Source: Flaviramulus basaltis (lineage in GTDB: Bacteria > Bacteroidota > Bacteroidia > Flavobacteriales > Flavobacteriaceae). From it: 64,000 bases of DNA. A program made the translations under genes and the position numbers. Location of the stretch: the NCBI RefSeq assembly GCF_900114265.1, contig NZ_FPKV01000002.1, positions 434,001 to 498,000 on the forward strand, given 5' to 3'. Below the pieces are notes generated by a model. That model made no database searches. It was not told where the DNA came from and saw nothing but the letters and a program-made list of their open reading frames with translations. Shown here piece after piece: positions 44,646 to 52,736 of this stretch (its first letter is position 1; each line of letters opens with the position of its first letter).

Positions 44646-45546
44646 ATTCAAATACTTTTCCATCGTCGCACAACTCAACGTTTTTAAAAACTTCTTGAGC
44701 TTCTTTTTTAAAAGCATTTAAATCGTCATAACGTGTAGAATAATGTCCAAGCAGTAATGTGCCTGCATTAGCTTTTTTAGCGATACAAGCAGCTTCTTTT
44801 GCTGTAGAGTGCTTAGTTTTTACAGCTAAATGTGCGTGTTTGTCTAAAAAAGTAGATTCATGATAAAGTACATCGGTACTTTCTATAATAGGAATAATAT
44901 CTTCTTTATACATCGTATCACTACAAAACGCATAGCTTTTTGGTTTTTTACCCGCTTTGGTAACCGTTGCATTTTTTATAGTTTCCCCATTCTCATTAAC
45001 AACATCAAAACCTTGTTTAAGTTTTCTATAATAGGCTATATCTATATTTGCTTTTTCTGCTGCTAAAACATTTAAACTACGCTCACCTTCTTTTTCCTTG
45101 AAAAGATACCCATTAGTGTAAACTCTATGATTTAATGGAATAGTATGAACTTCTACTTTATCATCTTCAAAAATTAATTCAGATTTATCTGAAGTCAATT
45201 CATGAAAAAATAAATTATAATTTGTCCATGAATCGGCTAATTTCATTTGTAGTGTAACAACTTCTTTAATCCCTTTTGGACCATAAACATGTAAATCTGT
45301 TTCGCGTGTTAATAATCTAAAAGTAGAAATTAAACCAACCAAACCAAAAAAATGATCGCCATGTAAATGAGATATAAAAATATGTTTAATACGATTAAAC
45401 TTAATTTTATGCTTGCGTAACTGTACTTGAGTTCCCTCACCACAATCTATTAAAAACATGTGGTTATTAATTTCTAATACTTGCGAAGTTGTATTATTTA
45501 ATGTTCGTGGAGTTGCACTATAACAGCCTAAAATTGAGAGCTTCAT
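44638..45546 (-). CDS. rnz: Ribonuclease Z
   Basis: This 302-residue enzyme of the metallo-beta-lactamase fold matures tRNA 3' ends. The zinc motif HLHGDH is in FISHLHGDHFFGLVG, with further ligands in FCSDT, STAKEAA and LLGHYSTRY. It is the last gene of the pyrR operon: its start is one base after the preceding stop. The coupling of tRNA processing with pyrimidine genes is not functionally explained. Confidence 0.93.
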   Translation of the reverse strand: MKLSILGCYSATPRTLNNTTSQVLEINNHMFLIDCGEGTQVQLRKHKIKFNRIKHIFISHLHGDHFFGLVGLISTFRLLTRETDLHVYGPKGIKEVVTLQMKLADSWTNYNLFFHELTSDKSELIFEDDKVEVHTIPLNHRVYTNGYLFKEKEGERSLNVLAAEKANIDIAYYRKLKQGFDVVNENGETIKNATVTKAGKKPKSYAFCSDTMYKEDIIPIIESTDVLYHESTFLDKHAHLAVKTKHSTAKEAACIAKKANAGTLLLGHYSTRYDDLNAFKKEAQEVFKNVELCDDGKVFEFN

Positions 45547-45547
45547 A

Positions 45548-46021
45548 TTATTTATTAAGCGGTTTATAATTTAATGAATCCTTAACTGTGAATTTATTTT
45601 TAAATGTAAAAGCATATGGTGTATCACCATGAATACTCAAATAATCTAAATGGTTTTTAGCATCTTGGAAAGTAGGCTCATAACTTTCTGGCACGTACCA
45701 AAATGCCATGTGCATCATTTTTATTTTACTAAACCATTCCTTTTTACGTTTAAAAATTTCAACATGATCAGATTTGTAAGTATAATTGAAAAGAGAATCT
45801 AAATCTGCCCAAATAGACATATTTATAATTAAAGTATCATCTTTAAAAACACTAACAGCTTCATCCTTATCTTCGTCTTTTAATCTCCAAATAAACCCCT
45901 CACTAACATCAGCAATTCCATTTATTCTATCTAAATTATTAACAAAGTCTTGCATTATTGGATCATCCATTGGAGCTAACCTTTTGGCAATATTTACTTG
46001 TGCAAGATAGAATTTACTCAT
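45548..46021 (-). CDS. DUF3291 family protein
   Basis: This 157-residue soluble protein matches the DUF3291 family, with FYLAQVNIAKRLAPMDDP at the start, VSEGFIWRLKDED, NMSIWADLDSLFNYTYKSDH and MMHMAFWYVPE. Members have a dimeric ferredoxin-like (antibiotic-biosynthesis-monooxygenase-like) fold and no proven function. It sits one base after the STAS-like gene and one base before rnz. Confidence 0.82.
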   Translation of the reverse strand: MSKFYLAQVNIAKRLAPMDDPIMQDFVNNLDRINGIADVSEGFIWRLKDEDKDEAVSVFKDDTLIINMSIWADLDSLFNYTYKSDHVEIFKRKKEWFSKIKMMHMAFWYVPESYEPTFQDAKNHLDYLSIHGDTPYAFTFKNKFTVKDSLNYKPLNK

Positions 46022-46022
46022 A

Positions 46023-46355
46023 TTAAAATCCTAAATCACGTTCCATTTCTTCCATTTCAATAATATCGTAGGCCTCTTGCATAGTAGGTACTACAACAAC
46101 TTCATCTGGAACAATATTTAAGTCAATTTTATCTGTTACAATTACAAAAGAATGTTTTGTAGCTCTGTGATTATTTGAAATTTCTAAAAACTCAATAATA
46201 TCCTCTAGAACTAATTTCTTTAAAGTTGTTAAGGCAACTATAATGTTATTATTCTTAAATTTAGGATATAAGGTTTGTAGTTTTTTAACTAACTCTATAA
46301 CCGTTGCTTTTTCTTGCGTGATTATAGATATATTTCCGTTTTGATCTAAAATCAT
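46023..46355 (-). CDS. STAS-like conserved hypothetical protein
   Basis: The protein has 110 residues. Alternating strands and helices end in HSFVIVTDKIDLNIVPDEV and VVPTMQEAYDIIEMEEMERD, which is like the last strand and helix of STAS/anti-sigma-antagonist-type domains. The phosphorylatable serine motif of true antagonists is not evident. It is tightly packed in the pyr-rnz operon (3 bases after pyrB, 1 base before DUF3291). The function is unknown. Confidence 0.65.
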   Translation of the reverse strand: MILDQNGNISIITQEKATVIELVKKLQTLYPKFKNNNIIVALTTLKKLVLEDIIEFLEISNNHRATKHSFVIVTDKIDLNIVPDEVVVVPTMQEAYDIIEMEEMERDLGF

Positions 46356-46358
46356 AAT

Positions 46359-47288
46359 CTACTGTTTAATTTTTGATGCTAATAAGTATATAACTGCCAT
46401 TCTAATAGCTACTCCGTTTTGAACTTGGTCTAAAATTATGGATTGTTTAGAATCGGCCACATCACTAGTAATCTCCACACCTCTGTTTATTGGTCCTGGA
46501 TGCATTATAGTGATTTCTTTATCTAATGAATCTAGTAATTCCCTATTCACACCAAACTGTTGTGTATACTCTCTTGTTGAAGGAAAATAACTAATATCCA
46601 TACGTTCGTTTTGAACTCGTAACATATTTGCTACATCACACCAATTTAGTGCTTTATTTAAGTTTGTTTCAACTTTCACTCCAAGTTTATCAATATATTT
46701 TGGAATTAAAGTTTTTGGTCCACAAACCATAACTTGAGCGCCTTGAAGTTGTAGTGCAAAAATATTTGATAGAGCGACCCTACTGTGCAAAATATCTCCA
46801 ACAATAACGACTTTCTTTCCTGCTACTTCACCTAGTTTTTCTCTTATTGAATAAGAATCTAAAAGCGCTTGTGTAGGATGCTCATGCGCGCCATCTCCTG
46901 CATTAATAATACTTGCTTTTACGTGTTTTGATAAAAATACGCCTGCACCAGGATTTGGGTGTCGCATGACTACCATATCTACCTTCATGGATAAGATATT
47001 GTTTACCGTATCTATTAAAGTCTCTCCTTTTTTTACTGAAGATTGTGCTGATGAAAAATTTATAACATCGGCAGATAATCGCTTTTCAGCTAACTCAAAC
47101 GATAGTTTTGTTCTGGTAGAATTTTCAAAAAATAAGTTTGCGATGGTAATGTCTCTAAGCGAAGGCACTTTTTTAATTGGTCTATTAATCACTTCTTTAA
47201 AATGATCGGCAGTTTCAAAAATAAGTTGAATATCTTTTTTGTTAAGATATTTTATTCCTAATAAGTGATTGACACTTAATTCGCTCAT
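46359..47288 (-). CDS. pyrB: Aspartate carbamoyltransferase catalytic subunit
   Basis: This 309-residue enzyme joins carbamoyl phosphate and aspartate, the first committed step of pyrimidine synthesis. The carbamoyl-phosphate motif is in FFENSTRTKLSFE, with HPTQALLDSYSI and IMHPGPINRGVE also present. No pyrI regulatory subunit lies nearby, so the catalytic trimer probably acts alone or with an unlinked partner. It starts 8 bases after pyrR. Confidence 0.96.
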   Translation of the reverse strand: MSELSVNHLLGIKYLNKKDIQLIFETADHFKEVINRPIKKVPSLRDITIANLFFENSTRTKLSFELAEKRLSADVINFSSAQSSVKKGETLIDTVNNILSMKVDMVVMRHPNPGAGVFLSKHVKASIINAGDGAHEHPTQALLDSYSIREKLGEVAGKKVVIVGDILHSRVALSNIFALQLQGAQVMVCGPKTLIPKYIDKLGVKVETNLNKALNWCDVANMLRVQNERMDISYFPSTREYTQQFGVNRELLDSLDKEITIMHPGPINRGVEITSDVADSKQSIILDQVQNGVAIRMAVIYLLASKIKQ

Positions 47289-47296
47289 TGTTTTAT

Positions 47297-47836
47297 TTAT
47301 TTTTCAATTAAATAAACTGAATCTTCATTATCGCGTTCTTTCCAGTTCACTTTTACTTTTTCGTTATTTATAACATCTACTTGTCTGCCTCTATAATTAG
47401 GCTGAATAGGTAAATGTCTACTAAAACGTCTATCTATTAAGGTTAGCAATTCTATCTCGTTTGGTCTTCCAAAAGATTGTATAGCTGTTAATGCAGCACG
47501 TATACTACGTCCTGTATGTAACACATCATCAATAAATACAATATTTTTATCTTCTACTAAAAAGTTGATTTTTGTAGTATTAGCTTCTAATGTTTTTTCA
47601 CCTCGACGAAAATCATCTCTAAAAAAAGTGATATCTAAATGTCCTAATTTAATGTTTTTAACCTTGTAGTCTTCTTTTAATATTTTAGCTAATCTATCTG
47701 CTAAAAACACACCACGTGGTTGTAAACCAATTAAAACGGTATTAGAAAAGTCGTTATGTTTTTCAATAAGTTGACAAGCCAATCGGTGAAGAATGATGTT
47801 TACCTCTTTTGCGTTAAGTAAAACTTTTTGACTCAT
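47297..47836 (-). CDS. pyrR: Bifunctional PyrR regulator/uracil phosphoribosyltransferase
   Basis: This 179-residue type I phosphoribosyltransferase-fold protein has the PRPP-binding motif NIVFIDDVLHTGRSIRAA and the IGLQPRGVFLADRL stretch. In Firmicutes PyrR binds pyr mRNA and attenuates transcription. Its RNA role in Bacteroidota is not established. It is the first gene of the operon. A -7 element at 47862-47869 places transcription start close to the ATG, with a small hairpin in the short leader. Confidence 0.94.
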   Translation of the reverse strand: MSQKVLLNAKEVNIILHRLACQLIEKHNDFSNTVLIGLQPRGVFLADRLAKILKEDYKVKNIKLGHLDITFFRDDFRRGEKTLEANTTKINFLVEDKNIVFIDDVLHTGRSIRAALTAIQSFGRPNEIELLTLIDRRFSRHLPIQPNYRGRQVDVINNEKVKVNWKERDNEDSVYLIEK

Positions 47837-47842
47837 ATACTA

Positions 47843-47858
47843 TCCAAACGTATTTGGA
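47843..47858 (-). other. Hairpin at the 5' end of the pyrR leader
   Basis: TCCAAA/TTTGGA arms around a four-base loop lie between the -7 element and the pyrR start. The predicted 5' end of the mRNA would fold into this stem. It could be a PyrR target or just a stabiliser. Confidence 0.45.
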
Positions 47859-47861
47859 GTA

Positions 47862-47869
47862 CAAAGGTA
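47862..47869 (-). promoter_or_regulatory. Bacteroidota -7 element for the pyrR operon
   Basis: The minus strand reads TACCTTTG, an exact TAnnTTTG match, 25 bases before the pyrR ATG. It lies downstream of the terminator-like hairpin at 47901-47919. Confidence 0.6.
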
Positions 47870-47900
47870 AGTAAAATAGTTTGTTTATAAATAAAAAAAA

Positions 47901-47919
47901 GAAGCTTGGGGAAAGCTTC
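47901..47919 (-). terminator. Second terminator-like hairpin between rpsA and pyrR
   Basis: Stem GAAGCTT/AAGCTTC with a 5-base loop, flanked by A and T runs. It lies 180 bases past the rpsA terminator, so it ends another transcript on the minus strand or backs up the first terminator. Confidence 0.75.
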
Positions 47920-47930
47920 TTTTTTTACAT

Positions 47931-48111
47931 AACTGTAGGTTAATTGTATACTTATATATTTTATTGTTTTTTGTGTCTTTGTGTTTTTTTCATTGGTATA
48001 AAAGTAATTTAAATCTTAAAAAAGAAATCTGTTTTTAGTTGAATACCAATAAAGTGTAGATGAATAAACAATATGTTTCTTTAAGTTTAATATTTATTCG
48101 TTTTAGATAAC
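47931..48111. other. Intergenic region between two terminators
   Basis: About 180 bases lie between the rpsA terminator and the second hairpin. There is no ORF of convincing quality. A small RNA on the minus strand is possible but I see no clear promoter for it. Confidence 0.3.
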
Positions 48112-48141
48112 AAAAAAAGCCTTCCAAATTGGAAGGCTTTT
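48112..48141 (-). terminator. Rho-independent terminator of rpsA
   Basis: Stem GCCTTCC/GGAAGGC (48119-48125, 48131-48137) with a 5-base loop and a run of seven T on the minus strand, about 30 bases past the rpsA stop. Confidence 0.9.
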
Positions 48142-48165
48142 AAATATTTAATGATTAGAAAATTA

Positions 48166-50013
48166 CTATTTCTTAGCTTTAGTAGTTTTTCCGTCCATTT
48201 TATCTTTAAGAGCTTGTAAAGCATCATTAGCATCACCTAAAGTTGGTTTTGCTTCTGCTGCTGCAGTTGCTGCTTTTTTAACAGCTGCTTTTACATTGGC
48301 AACTTCTTCTGCTTTAAATATCGCAGTATGAGAAGCGACTACACGTTTAAATTCTTTATTGAATTCAATAATTTTAAACTCTGCACTATCTCCTTTTTTA
48401 AGTTTGCTTCCGTCTTCTTTTTCAAGGTGACGAGAAGGTACAAATGCAACGATATCTTCGTTAAATTCTACCGTAGCTCCTTTGTCAACTATTTCAGAAA
48501 TTTCTGCAGTATGAACAGTTTCTAAAGCGAAATCAGTTTCATATTTATCCCAAGGATTTTCAGTAGTTTGTTTGTGACCTAAACTTAATTTACGTCCTTC
48601 AACATCTAATTCTAATACAATAACATCTAACTTATCTCCAACTGCACAAAACTCAGATGGATGTTTGATTTTCTTAGTCCAAGATAAATCTGAGATATAA
48701 ATTAATCCGTCAATTCCTTCTTCTAATTCAACAAAAACACCAAAGTTTGTAAAGTTACGTACAACACCTGTGTGCTTAGAACCTAATGGATATTTAGTTG
48801 TAATATCTGTCCATGGATCTGCAGTTAATTGCTTGATACCAAGAGACATTTTACGATCTTCTCTATCTAAAGTTAAGATAACTGCTTCAACCTCATCTCC
48901 TACAGAAACGAAATCTTGAGCAGAACGTAAATGAGTTGACCAAGACATTTCAGAAACGTGAATTAAACCTTCAACTCCATCAGCTACTTCAATAAATGCA
49001 CCGTAATCTGCGATTACAACTACTTTACCTTTTACTTTATCTCCTACTTTTACAGTATCAGCTAAAGCTTCCCATGGGTGTTTGCTTAATTGTTTAAGAC
49101 CTAATTGGATTCTTGATTTGTTTTCATCAAAATCAAGGATTACAACATTTAATTTTTGATCTAATTCAACAATCTCATTTGGATGGTTGATACGAGACCA
49201 AGATAAATCTGTAATATGAACTAATCCATCAACGCCACCAAGATCAATAAATACACCGTAAGAAGTAATGTTTTTAACAACACCTTCTAGTACTTGACCT
49301 TTTTCTAATTGACCAATAATTTCTTTCTTTTGTTCTTCAATATCAGCTTCAATTAAAGCTTTATGAGAAACTACTACGTTTTTGAATTCGTGGTTGATTT
49401 TCACAACTTTAAATTCCATAGTTTTATTTACATACTGGTCGTAATCTCTAATTGGTTTAACATCAATTTGAGAACCTGGTAAAAATGCTTCAATTCCAAA
49501 AACATCTACAATCATACCACCTTTAGTTCTGCATTTTACAAAACCATTAACGATTTCTCCAGTTTCGTGTGCTTTATTAACACGATCCCATGCTTTAATT
49601 ACACGTGCTTTTCTGTGAGATAATACTAATTGTCCTGTTGCATCTTCACGAACATCAATTAATACTTCTACTTTGTCTCCAACTTTTAAGTCTGGATTGT
49701 AACGAAATTCGTTTAAAGAAATAACACCTTCAGATTTAGCGTTGATATCTATAATAGCATCTCTATCAGAAATGTGTACTACAGTACCAGTTACTACTTC
49801 ATCATCAAGAGTGTCAACGAAATTTTCAGCTACTAATTTTTCAAATTCTTTAAGTTGTTGATCATCTACCTCATCAATACCTTCTTGGTAATTGTGCCAG
49901 TTAAAATCACTTAAGAATTTTTCAGGGTTTGCTTTCGCTTCAGATACTACTGGAGCGTCTACTGTTGTAGCATCAGTTGCTTCAACTTCAGCTTGGTTTG
50001 CTTTTTCAGCCAT
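48166..50013 (-). CDS. rpsA: 30S ribosomal protein S1
   Basis: The protein has 615 residues, an N-terminal acidic extension of about 55 residues and six S1 RNA-binding domains. Recognisable examples are VVTGTVVHISDRDAIIDIN, GVVKNITSYGVFIDLGGVDG, KVVVIADYGAFIEVADGVEG and GVVRNFTNFGVFVELEEGIDG. The C terminus is Lys/Ala rich. S1 recruits mRNA to the 30S subunit. It is important in this group, where Shine-Dalgarno use is weak. A long leader with a hairpin precedes it (50014-50192), and a strong terminator follows. Confidence 0.96.
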   Translation of the reverse strand: MAEKANQAEVEATDATTVDAPVVSEAKANPEKFLSDFNWHNYQEGIDEVDDQQLKEFEKLVAENFVDTLDDEVVTGTVVHISDRDAIIDINAKSEGVISLNEFRYNPDLKVGDKVEVLIDVREDATGQLVLSHRKARVIKAWDRVNKAHETGEIVNGFVKCRTKGGMIVDVFGIEAFLPGSQIDVKPIRDYDQYVNKTMEFKVVKINHEFKNVVVSHKALIEADIEEQKKEIIGQLEKGQVLEGVVKNITSYGVFIDLGGVDGLVHITDLSWSRINHPNEIVELDQKLNVVILDFDENKSRIQLGLKQLSKHPWEALADTVKVGDKVKGKVVVIADYGAFIEVADGVEGLIHVSEMSWSTHLRSAQDFVSVGDEVEAVILTLDREDRKMSLGIKQLTADPWTDITTKYPLGSKHTGVVRNFTNFGVFVELEEGIDGLIYISDLSWTKKIKHPSEFCAVGDKLDVIVLELDVEGRKLSLGHKQTTENPWDKYETDFALETVHTAEISEIVDKGATVEFNEDIVAFVPSRHLEKEDGSKLKKGDSAEFKIIEFNKEFKRVVASHTAIFKAEEVANVKAAVKKAATAAAEAKPTLGDANDALQALKDKMDGKTTKAKK

Positions 50014-50181
50014 TTAAAATAAATATTTAATATAATTCACATTCCATAATTAATGAAAAAATCAATTATATCAAGTTTTGTATTCTGTATACTTCGGAAG
50101 ACTTAAGCGATTAATACACAGAAGTGTTATTGTTTTTTTTAGTTTCATTTCCTTTTATCTTTCCGACGATTCGCTAAAAGG
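50014..50181 (-). promoter_or_regulatory. Long rpsA 5' leader with 5'-terminal hairpin
   Basis: If transcription starts just after the -7 element at 50185-50192, the leader is about 165 nucleotides. Its first bases pair CCTTTTA (50181-50175) with TAAAAGG (50157-50151), enclosing GCGAATCGTCGGAAAGA. A shorter CTTCCGAAG stem follows at about 50094-50102. It may be an autoregulatory leader for S1. Confidence 0.45.
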
Positions 50182-50184
50182 AGT

Positions 50185-50192
50185 GCAAAAAT
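50185..50192 (-). promoter_or_regulatory. Bacteroidota -7 element for rpsA
   Basis: The minus strand reads TATTTTTG, an exact TAnnTTTG match, 172 bases before the rpsA ATG. The region 50193-50358 towards the plus-strand BON-LysM gene holds no other recognisable feature. Confidence 0.55.
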
Positions 50193-50358
50193 ACATATTT
50201 TTACTATAATTACCTAAAAATGAATGAATAAATTACTTGGTTTTTAATGAGTTTTAAATGAGTTTTAAATCAAAAATGTAAAGTAATTATTTTCTTTCAA
50301 TGAAATTAAATATTTTACTATATTGTAAACAATAAATTAATTATAAAAATTAAACAAA

Positions 50359-50736
50359 ATGGTTAAAGAAAAATATCAACCAGTATTAGATTTAGGTGAA
50401 AAGCTTAATATTCAAAATGGAGAAGTAAGCGTTGATAATGGTGTTCTAAAAGTAAAAGGTACAGCCAAAACACAGTATGAAAAAAATATTATTTGGGATA
50501 AAATAAAAGAAATAGGTGGTGATCATCCTGCTGATATTAAAGCAAATATTACGGTGGCAGATGAAAGTGTTTATGCAAGACATACCGTTAAAAGTGGAGA
50601 AACTTTGGGTAAAATTGCTATTCAATATTATGGTAAAGCTTCTAAATATCAAGACATATTTAAAGCAAACTCTGACATATTGAAAAACCCTGATGTTATA
50701 CATCAAGATCAAGAATTAATTATTCCTAACTTGTAG
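50359..50736 (+). CDS. BON-LysM domain protein (Kbp-like)
   Basis: The protein has 125 residues and no signal peptide. Residues 1-70 form a BON-like domain (GVLKVKGTAKTQYEKNIIWDKI, ADIKANITV). Residues 73-124 form a LysM domain (RHTVKSGETLGKIAIQYYG, NPDVIHQDQELIIP). This order and size match E. coli Kbp/YgaU, a cytoplasmic potassium-binding stress protein. A peptidoglycan role is unlikely without export. A strong terminator follows; upstream there is a long gap shared with rpsA. Confidence 0.85.
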   Translation: MVKEKYQPVLDLGEKLNIQNGEVSVDNGVLKVKGTAKTQYEKNIIWDKIKEIGGDHPADIKANITVADESVYARHTVKSGETLGKIAIQYYGKASKYQDIFKANSDILKNPDVIHQDQELIIPNL

Positions 50737-50758
50737 GAATTTAAAATATTTTAAAACC

Positions 50759-50792
50759 AAAAAGCGAACCCGTATTAAGGTTCGCTTTTTTA
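50759..50792 (+). terminator. Rho-independent terminator of the BON-LysM gene
   Basis: Stem AAAAGCGAACC/GGTTCGCTTTT with a loop of about eight bases and a T run, 22 bases past the stop. Confidence 0.9.
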
Positions 50793-50846
50793 TTACTTTT
50801 TTTAAGTTGCGCAGCTACTTAAAAATATTTTGAATTAGAATTAAAC

Positions 50847-50880
50847 ATATTGTATCACTACGTTCTCAATGATGCAATAT
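50847..50880. repeat. Imperfect inverted repeat, possible dispersed-repeat remnant
   Basis: ATATTGTATCA and TGATGCAATAT (one mismatch) enclose CTACGTTCTCAA. The core TCACTACGTTCTCAATGA resembles the end of dispersed intergenic repeats seen in Flavobacteriia. It lies just past the cmk stop and might serve as its terminator. Confidence 0.35.
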
Positions 50881-50882
50881 CA

Positions 50883-51578
50883 TTATTCACAATCCTCAAT
50901 AGTCATTTTTACTAGTTGAAGAATTTTATTGAATTGTTCATCTAAAGTCATATTTGAATTATCAATTTCAATAGCATCATCTGCCTTAACTAAAGGAGAG
51001 TCTTCTCTATTTGAATCAATAAAGTCACGTTCTTTTACGTTGTTTAAAACAGCATCATAATCTACGTCATCACCTCTTTCAATAAGCTCTTGATAACGTC
51101 TTTCTGCTCTAGTATCTGCAGAAGCAGTCATAAATAATTTAAGTTCTGCATCTGGAAAAACAACCGTACCAATGTCTCTTCCATCCATTACCACACCTTT
51201 ATCTTTTCCCATTTTTTGTTGTTGTTCAACTAGTTTATGGCGAACTTCTGAAATTGTGGCCACTTGACTAACATAACCAGAAACCTCAAGTGTACGAATT
51301 TCATTTTCAATATTTACATCGTTTAAATACACTTCAGCAAACCCTAAAGATTCATTAAACTTAAAACTTATTTCAATATTTGACAATTGGTAAATTAGTG
51401 CTTCAGCATTAAAATCAATCTTATTAATTAATCCATTTTGCATTGCATAAAACGTTACAGCTCTATACATAGCTCCAGTATCTACATACACATAACCCAA
51501 ATGTTTTGCGAGTTGTTTTGCAACAGTACTTTTACCTGTTGATGAGAATCCGTCTATTGCAATAGTAATTTTATTCAT
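50883..51578 (-). CDS. cmk: Cytidylate kinase
   Basis: This 231-residue enzyme phosphorylates CMP and dCMP. It has the P-loop IAIDGFSSTGKSTVAKQLA, the YVDTGAMYRAVTFYA motif, GVVMDGRDIGTVVFPDA and the lid RAERRYQELIERG. It starts 30 bases after porQ on the same strand, so they may be co-transcribed. Confidence 0.95.
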   Translation of the reverse strand: MNKITIAIDGFSSTGKSTVAKQLAKHLGYVYVDTGAMYRAVTFYAMQNGLINKIDFNAEALIYQLSNIEISFKFNESLGFAEVYLNDVNIENEIRTLEVSGYVSQVATISEVRHKLVEQQQKMGKDKGVVMDGRDIGTVVFPDAELKLFMTASADTRAERRYQELIERGDDVDYDAVLNNVKERDFIDSNREDSPLVKADDAIEIDNSNMTLDEQFNKILQLVKMTIEDCE

Positions 51579-51608
51579 AAAATATTTTGAAGCAACAAAA
51601 ATAGGTAT

Positions 51609-52628
51609 TTATTGTAAATCTATTTGTAAACCGAAGAAGTTTGAATTGGCTGCACTGGTATATTTTGCATGAGTATAGCTAAATCGCATTTTATTCATTT
51701 TAATTGAAATACCTGCCGAAAGTCCAGAAAAATTGCGCTGATCCAATATTCTTAACTCTTCTCCCCTACGGAAATTATAACCCAAACGGATATTAAAACC
51801 ACCTTCTGGAAATATTTCTGCTCCAACAATGGTATGTCTTATAACTTGACCCAGAAAACCCACTTTTTCGTTGGATTGATTTCCACTTAAGTCACTTGTA
51901 TTACGCGCAGGATTTGGTCTTGAAATTGGCCATTGTTGTAAATTCTCTAAAGTAACATGCCAGCGAATTGGTACATTTTCTAAGCGTTGAGACATTCCAA
52001 AAGCGACTTCAAATGGCAAATGCTCTTTAAGTCCTGCATAAGTAGTTATTTGGGTTCCAAAATTTCTAACTACTAGTGCCGCGTTAAAATCTAAATAATC
52101 ATTAACGTATATTAATCCTAAATCTGTGGCAGCACCAAAAGAACTGTATTGTTCTAATTTAGAGGTTATTAATTTGATATTACCACCAAAGTAAAAATCT
52201 GAATATCCTATTTGTGTGGCATATCCAAAGGACAATGCTGTTTCATTTCCAGTAAAAGATCCTGTAGAATTACCAGCCTCATCATAACCATCAAATGAGC
52301 CATAATTTATATACGTAACTCCTGCATGAAATGTTTGAGTGTGCCTATCAATAGTATAAGCATATGATGCTGTACCATAACCTATGCCTCCTAAGTAACT
52401 TGTATAATTTATGGCTAACTGATTATCCATTTCAGCATTTATAGTTGCTGGATTAAAGAGCGCTTGTGTAACATCATAATCTACATTTGTAAAAACCTTT
52501 CCTCCTAAAGCGGCTTGACGAGGTGACGACACTAAGTTTAAAAACTGATAGGTAGTCTCACCTCCTACTTGAGCAAAGGACAGAGCAGTAAGAAACAAAC
52601 AAAAAAATAAGATAATTTTCCTTAGCAT
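51609..52628 (-). CDS. porQ: Type IX secretion system outer membrane protein PorQ
   Basis: The protein has 339 residues with a signal peptide ending in ALSFAQ. The mature start VGGETTYQFLNLVSSPRQAALGGK and the many amphipathic strands are typical of PorQ, an outer membrane beta-barrel of the type IX secretion system attachment complex (with PorU, PorV, PorZ). No other T9SS gene is in the window. The PorQ-cmk neighbourhood is common in this group from memory. Confidence 0.88.
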   Translation of the reverse strand: MLRKIILFFCLFLTALSFAQVGGETTYQFLNLVSSPRQAALGGKVFTNVDYDVTQALFNPATINAEMDNQLAINYTSYLGGIGYGTASYAYTIDRHTQTFHAGVTYINYGSFDGYDEAGNSTGSFTGNETALSFGYATQIGYSDFYFGGNIKLITSKLEQYSSFGAATDLGLIYVNDYLDFNAALVVRNFGTQITTYAGLKEHLPFEVAFGMSQRLENVPIRWHVTLENLQQWPISRPNPARNTSDLSGNQSNEKVGFLGQVIRHTIVGAEIFPEGGFNIRLGYNFRRGEELRILDQRNFSGLSAGISIKMNKMRFSYTHAKYTSAANSNFFGLQIDLQ

Positions 52629-52638
52629 ATTTACGACA

Positions 52639-52645
52639 CAAAGTA
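52639..52645 (-). promoter_or_regulatory. Possible -7 element for porQ
   Basis: The minus strand reads TACTTTG, one base shorter than TAnnTTTG, 11 bases before the porQ ATG. Confidence 0.35.
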
Positions 52646-52698
52646 AGTAAATCTATCTTAAAACGATAGCATGTATCTTTTATTTTAAATCATAAAAA

Positions 52699-52720
52699 AA
52701 CCTCGATTAGCATCGAGGTT
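52699..52720 (-). terminator. Rho-independent terminator of lon
   Basis: Stem AACCTCGAT/ATCGAGGTT with a 4-base loop. On the minus strand it is followed by TTTTTTT. It lies 16 bases past the lon stop. Confidence 0.88.
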
Positions 52721-52736
52721 TAAAAGTTTATAATAA

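Noticed and set aside
47901-47919. PyrR-dependent attenuator before pyrR
   Set aside because: The exact -7 element lies downstream of the hairpin, so the simplest reading is that the hairpin ends an upstream transcript. Only 5' end mapping could revive the attenuator idea.
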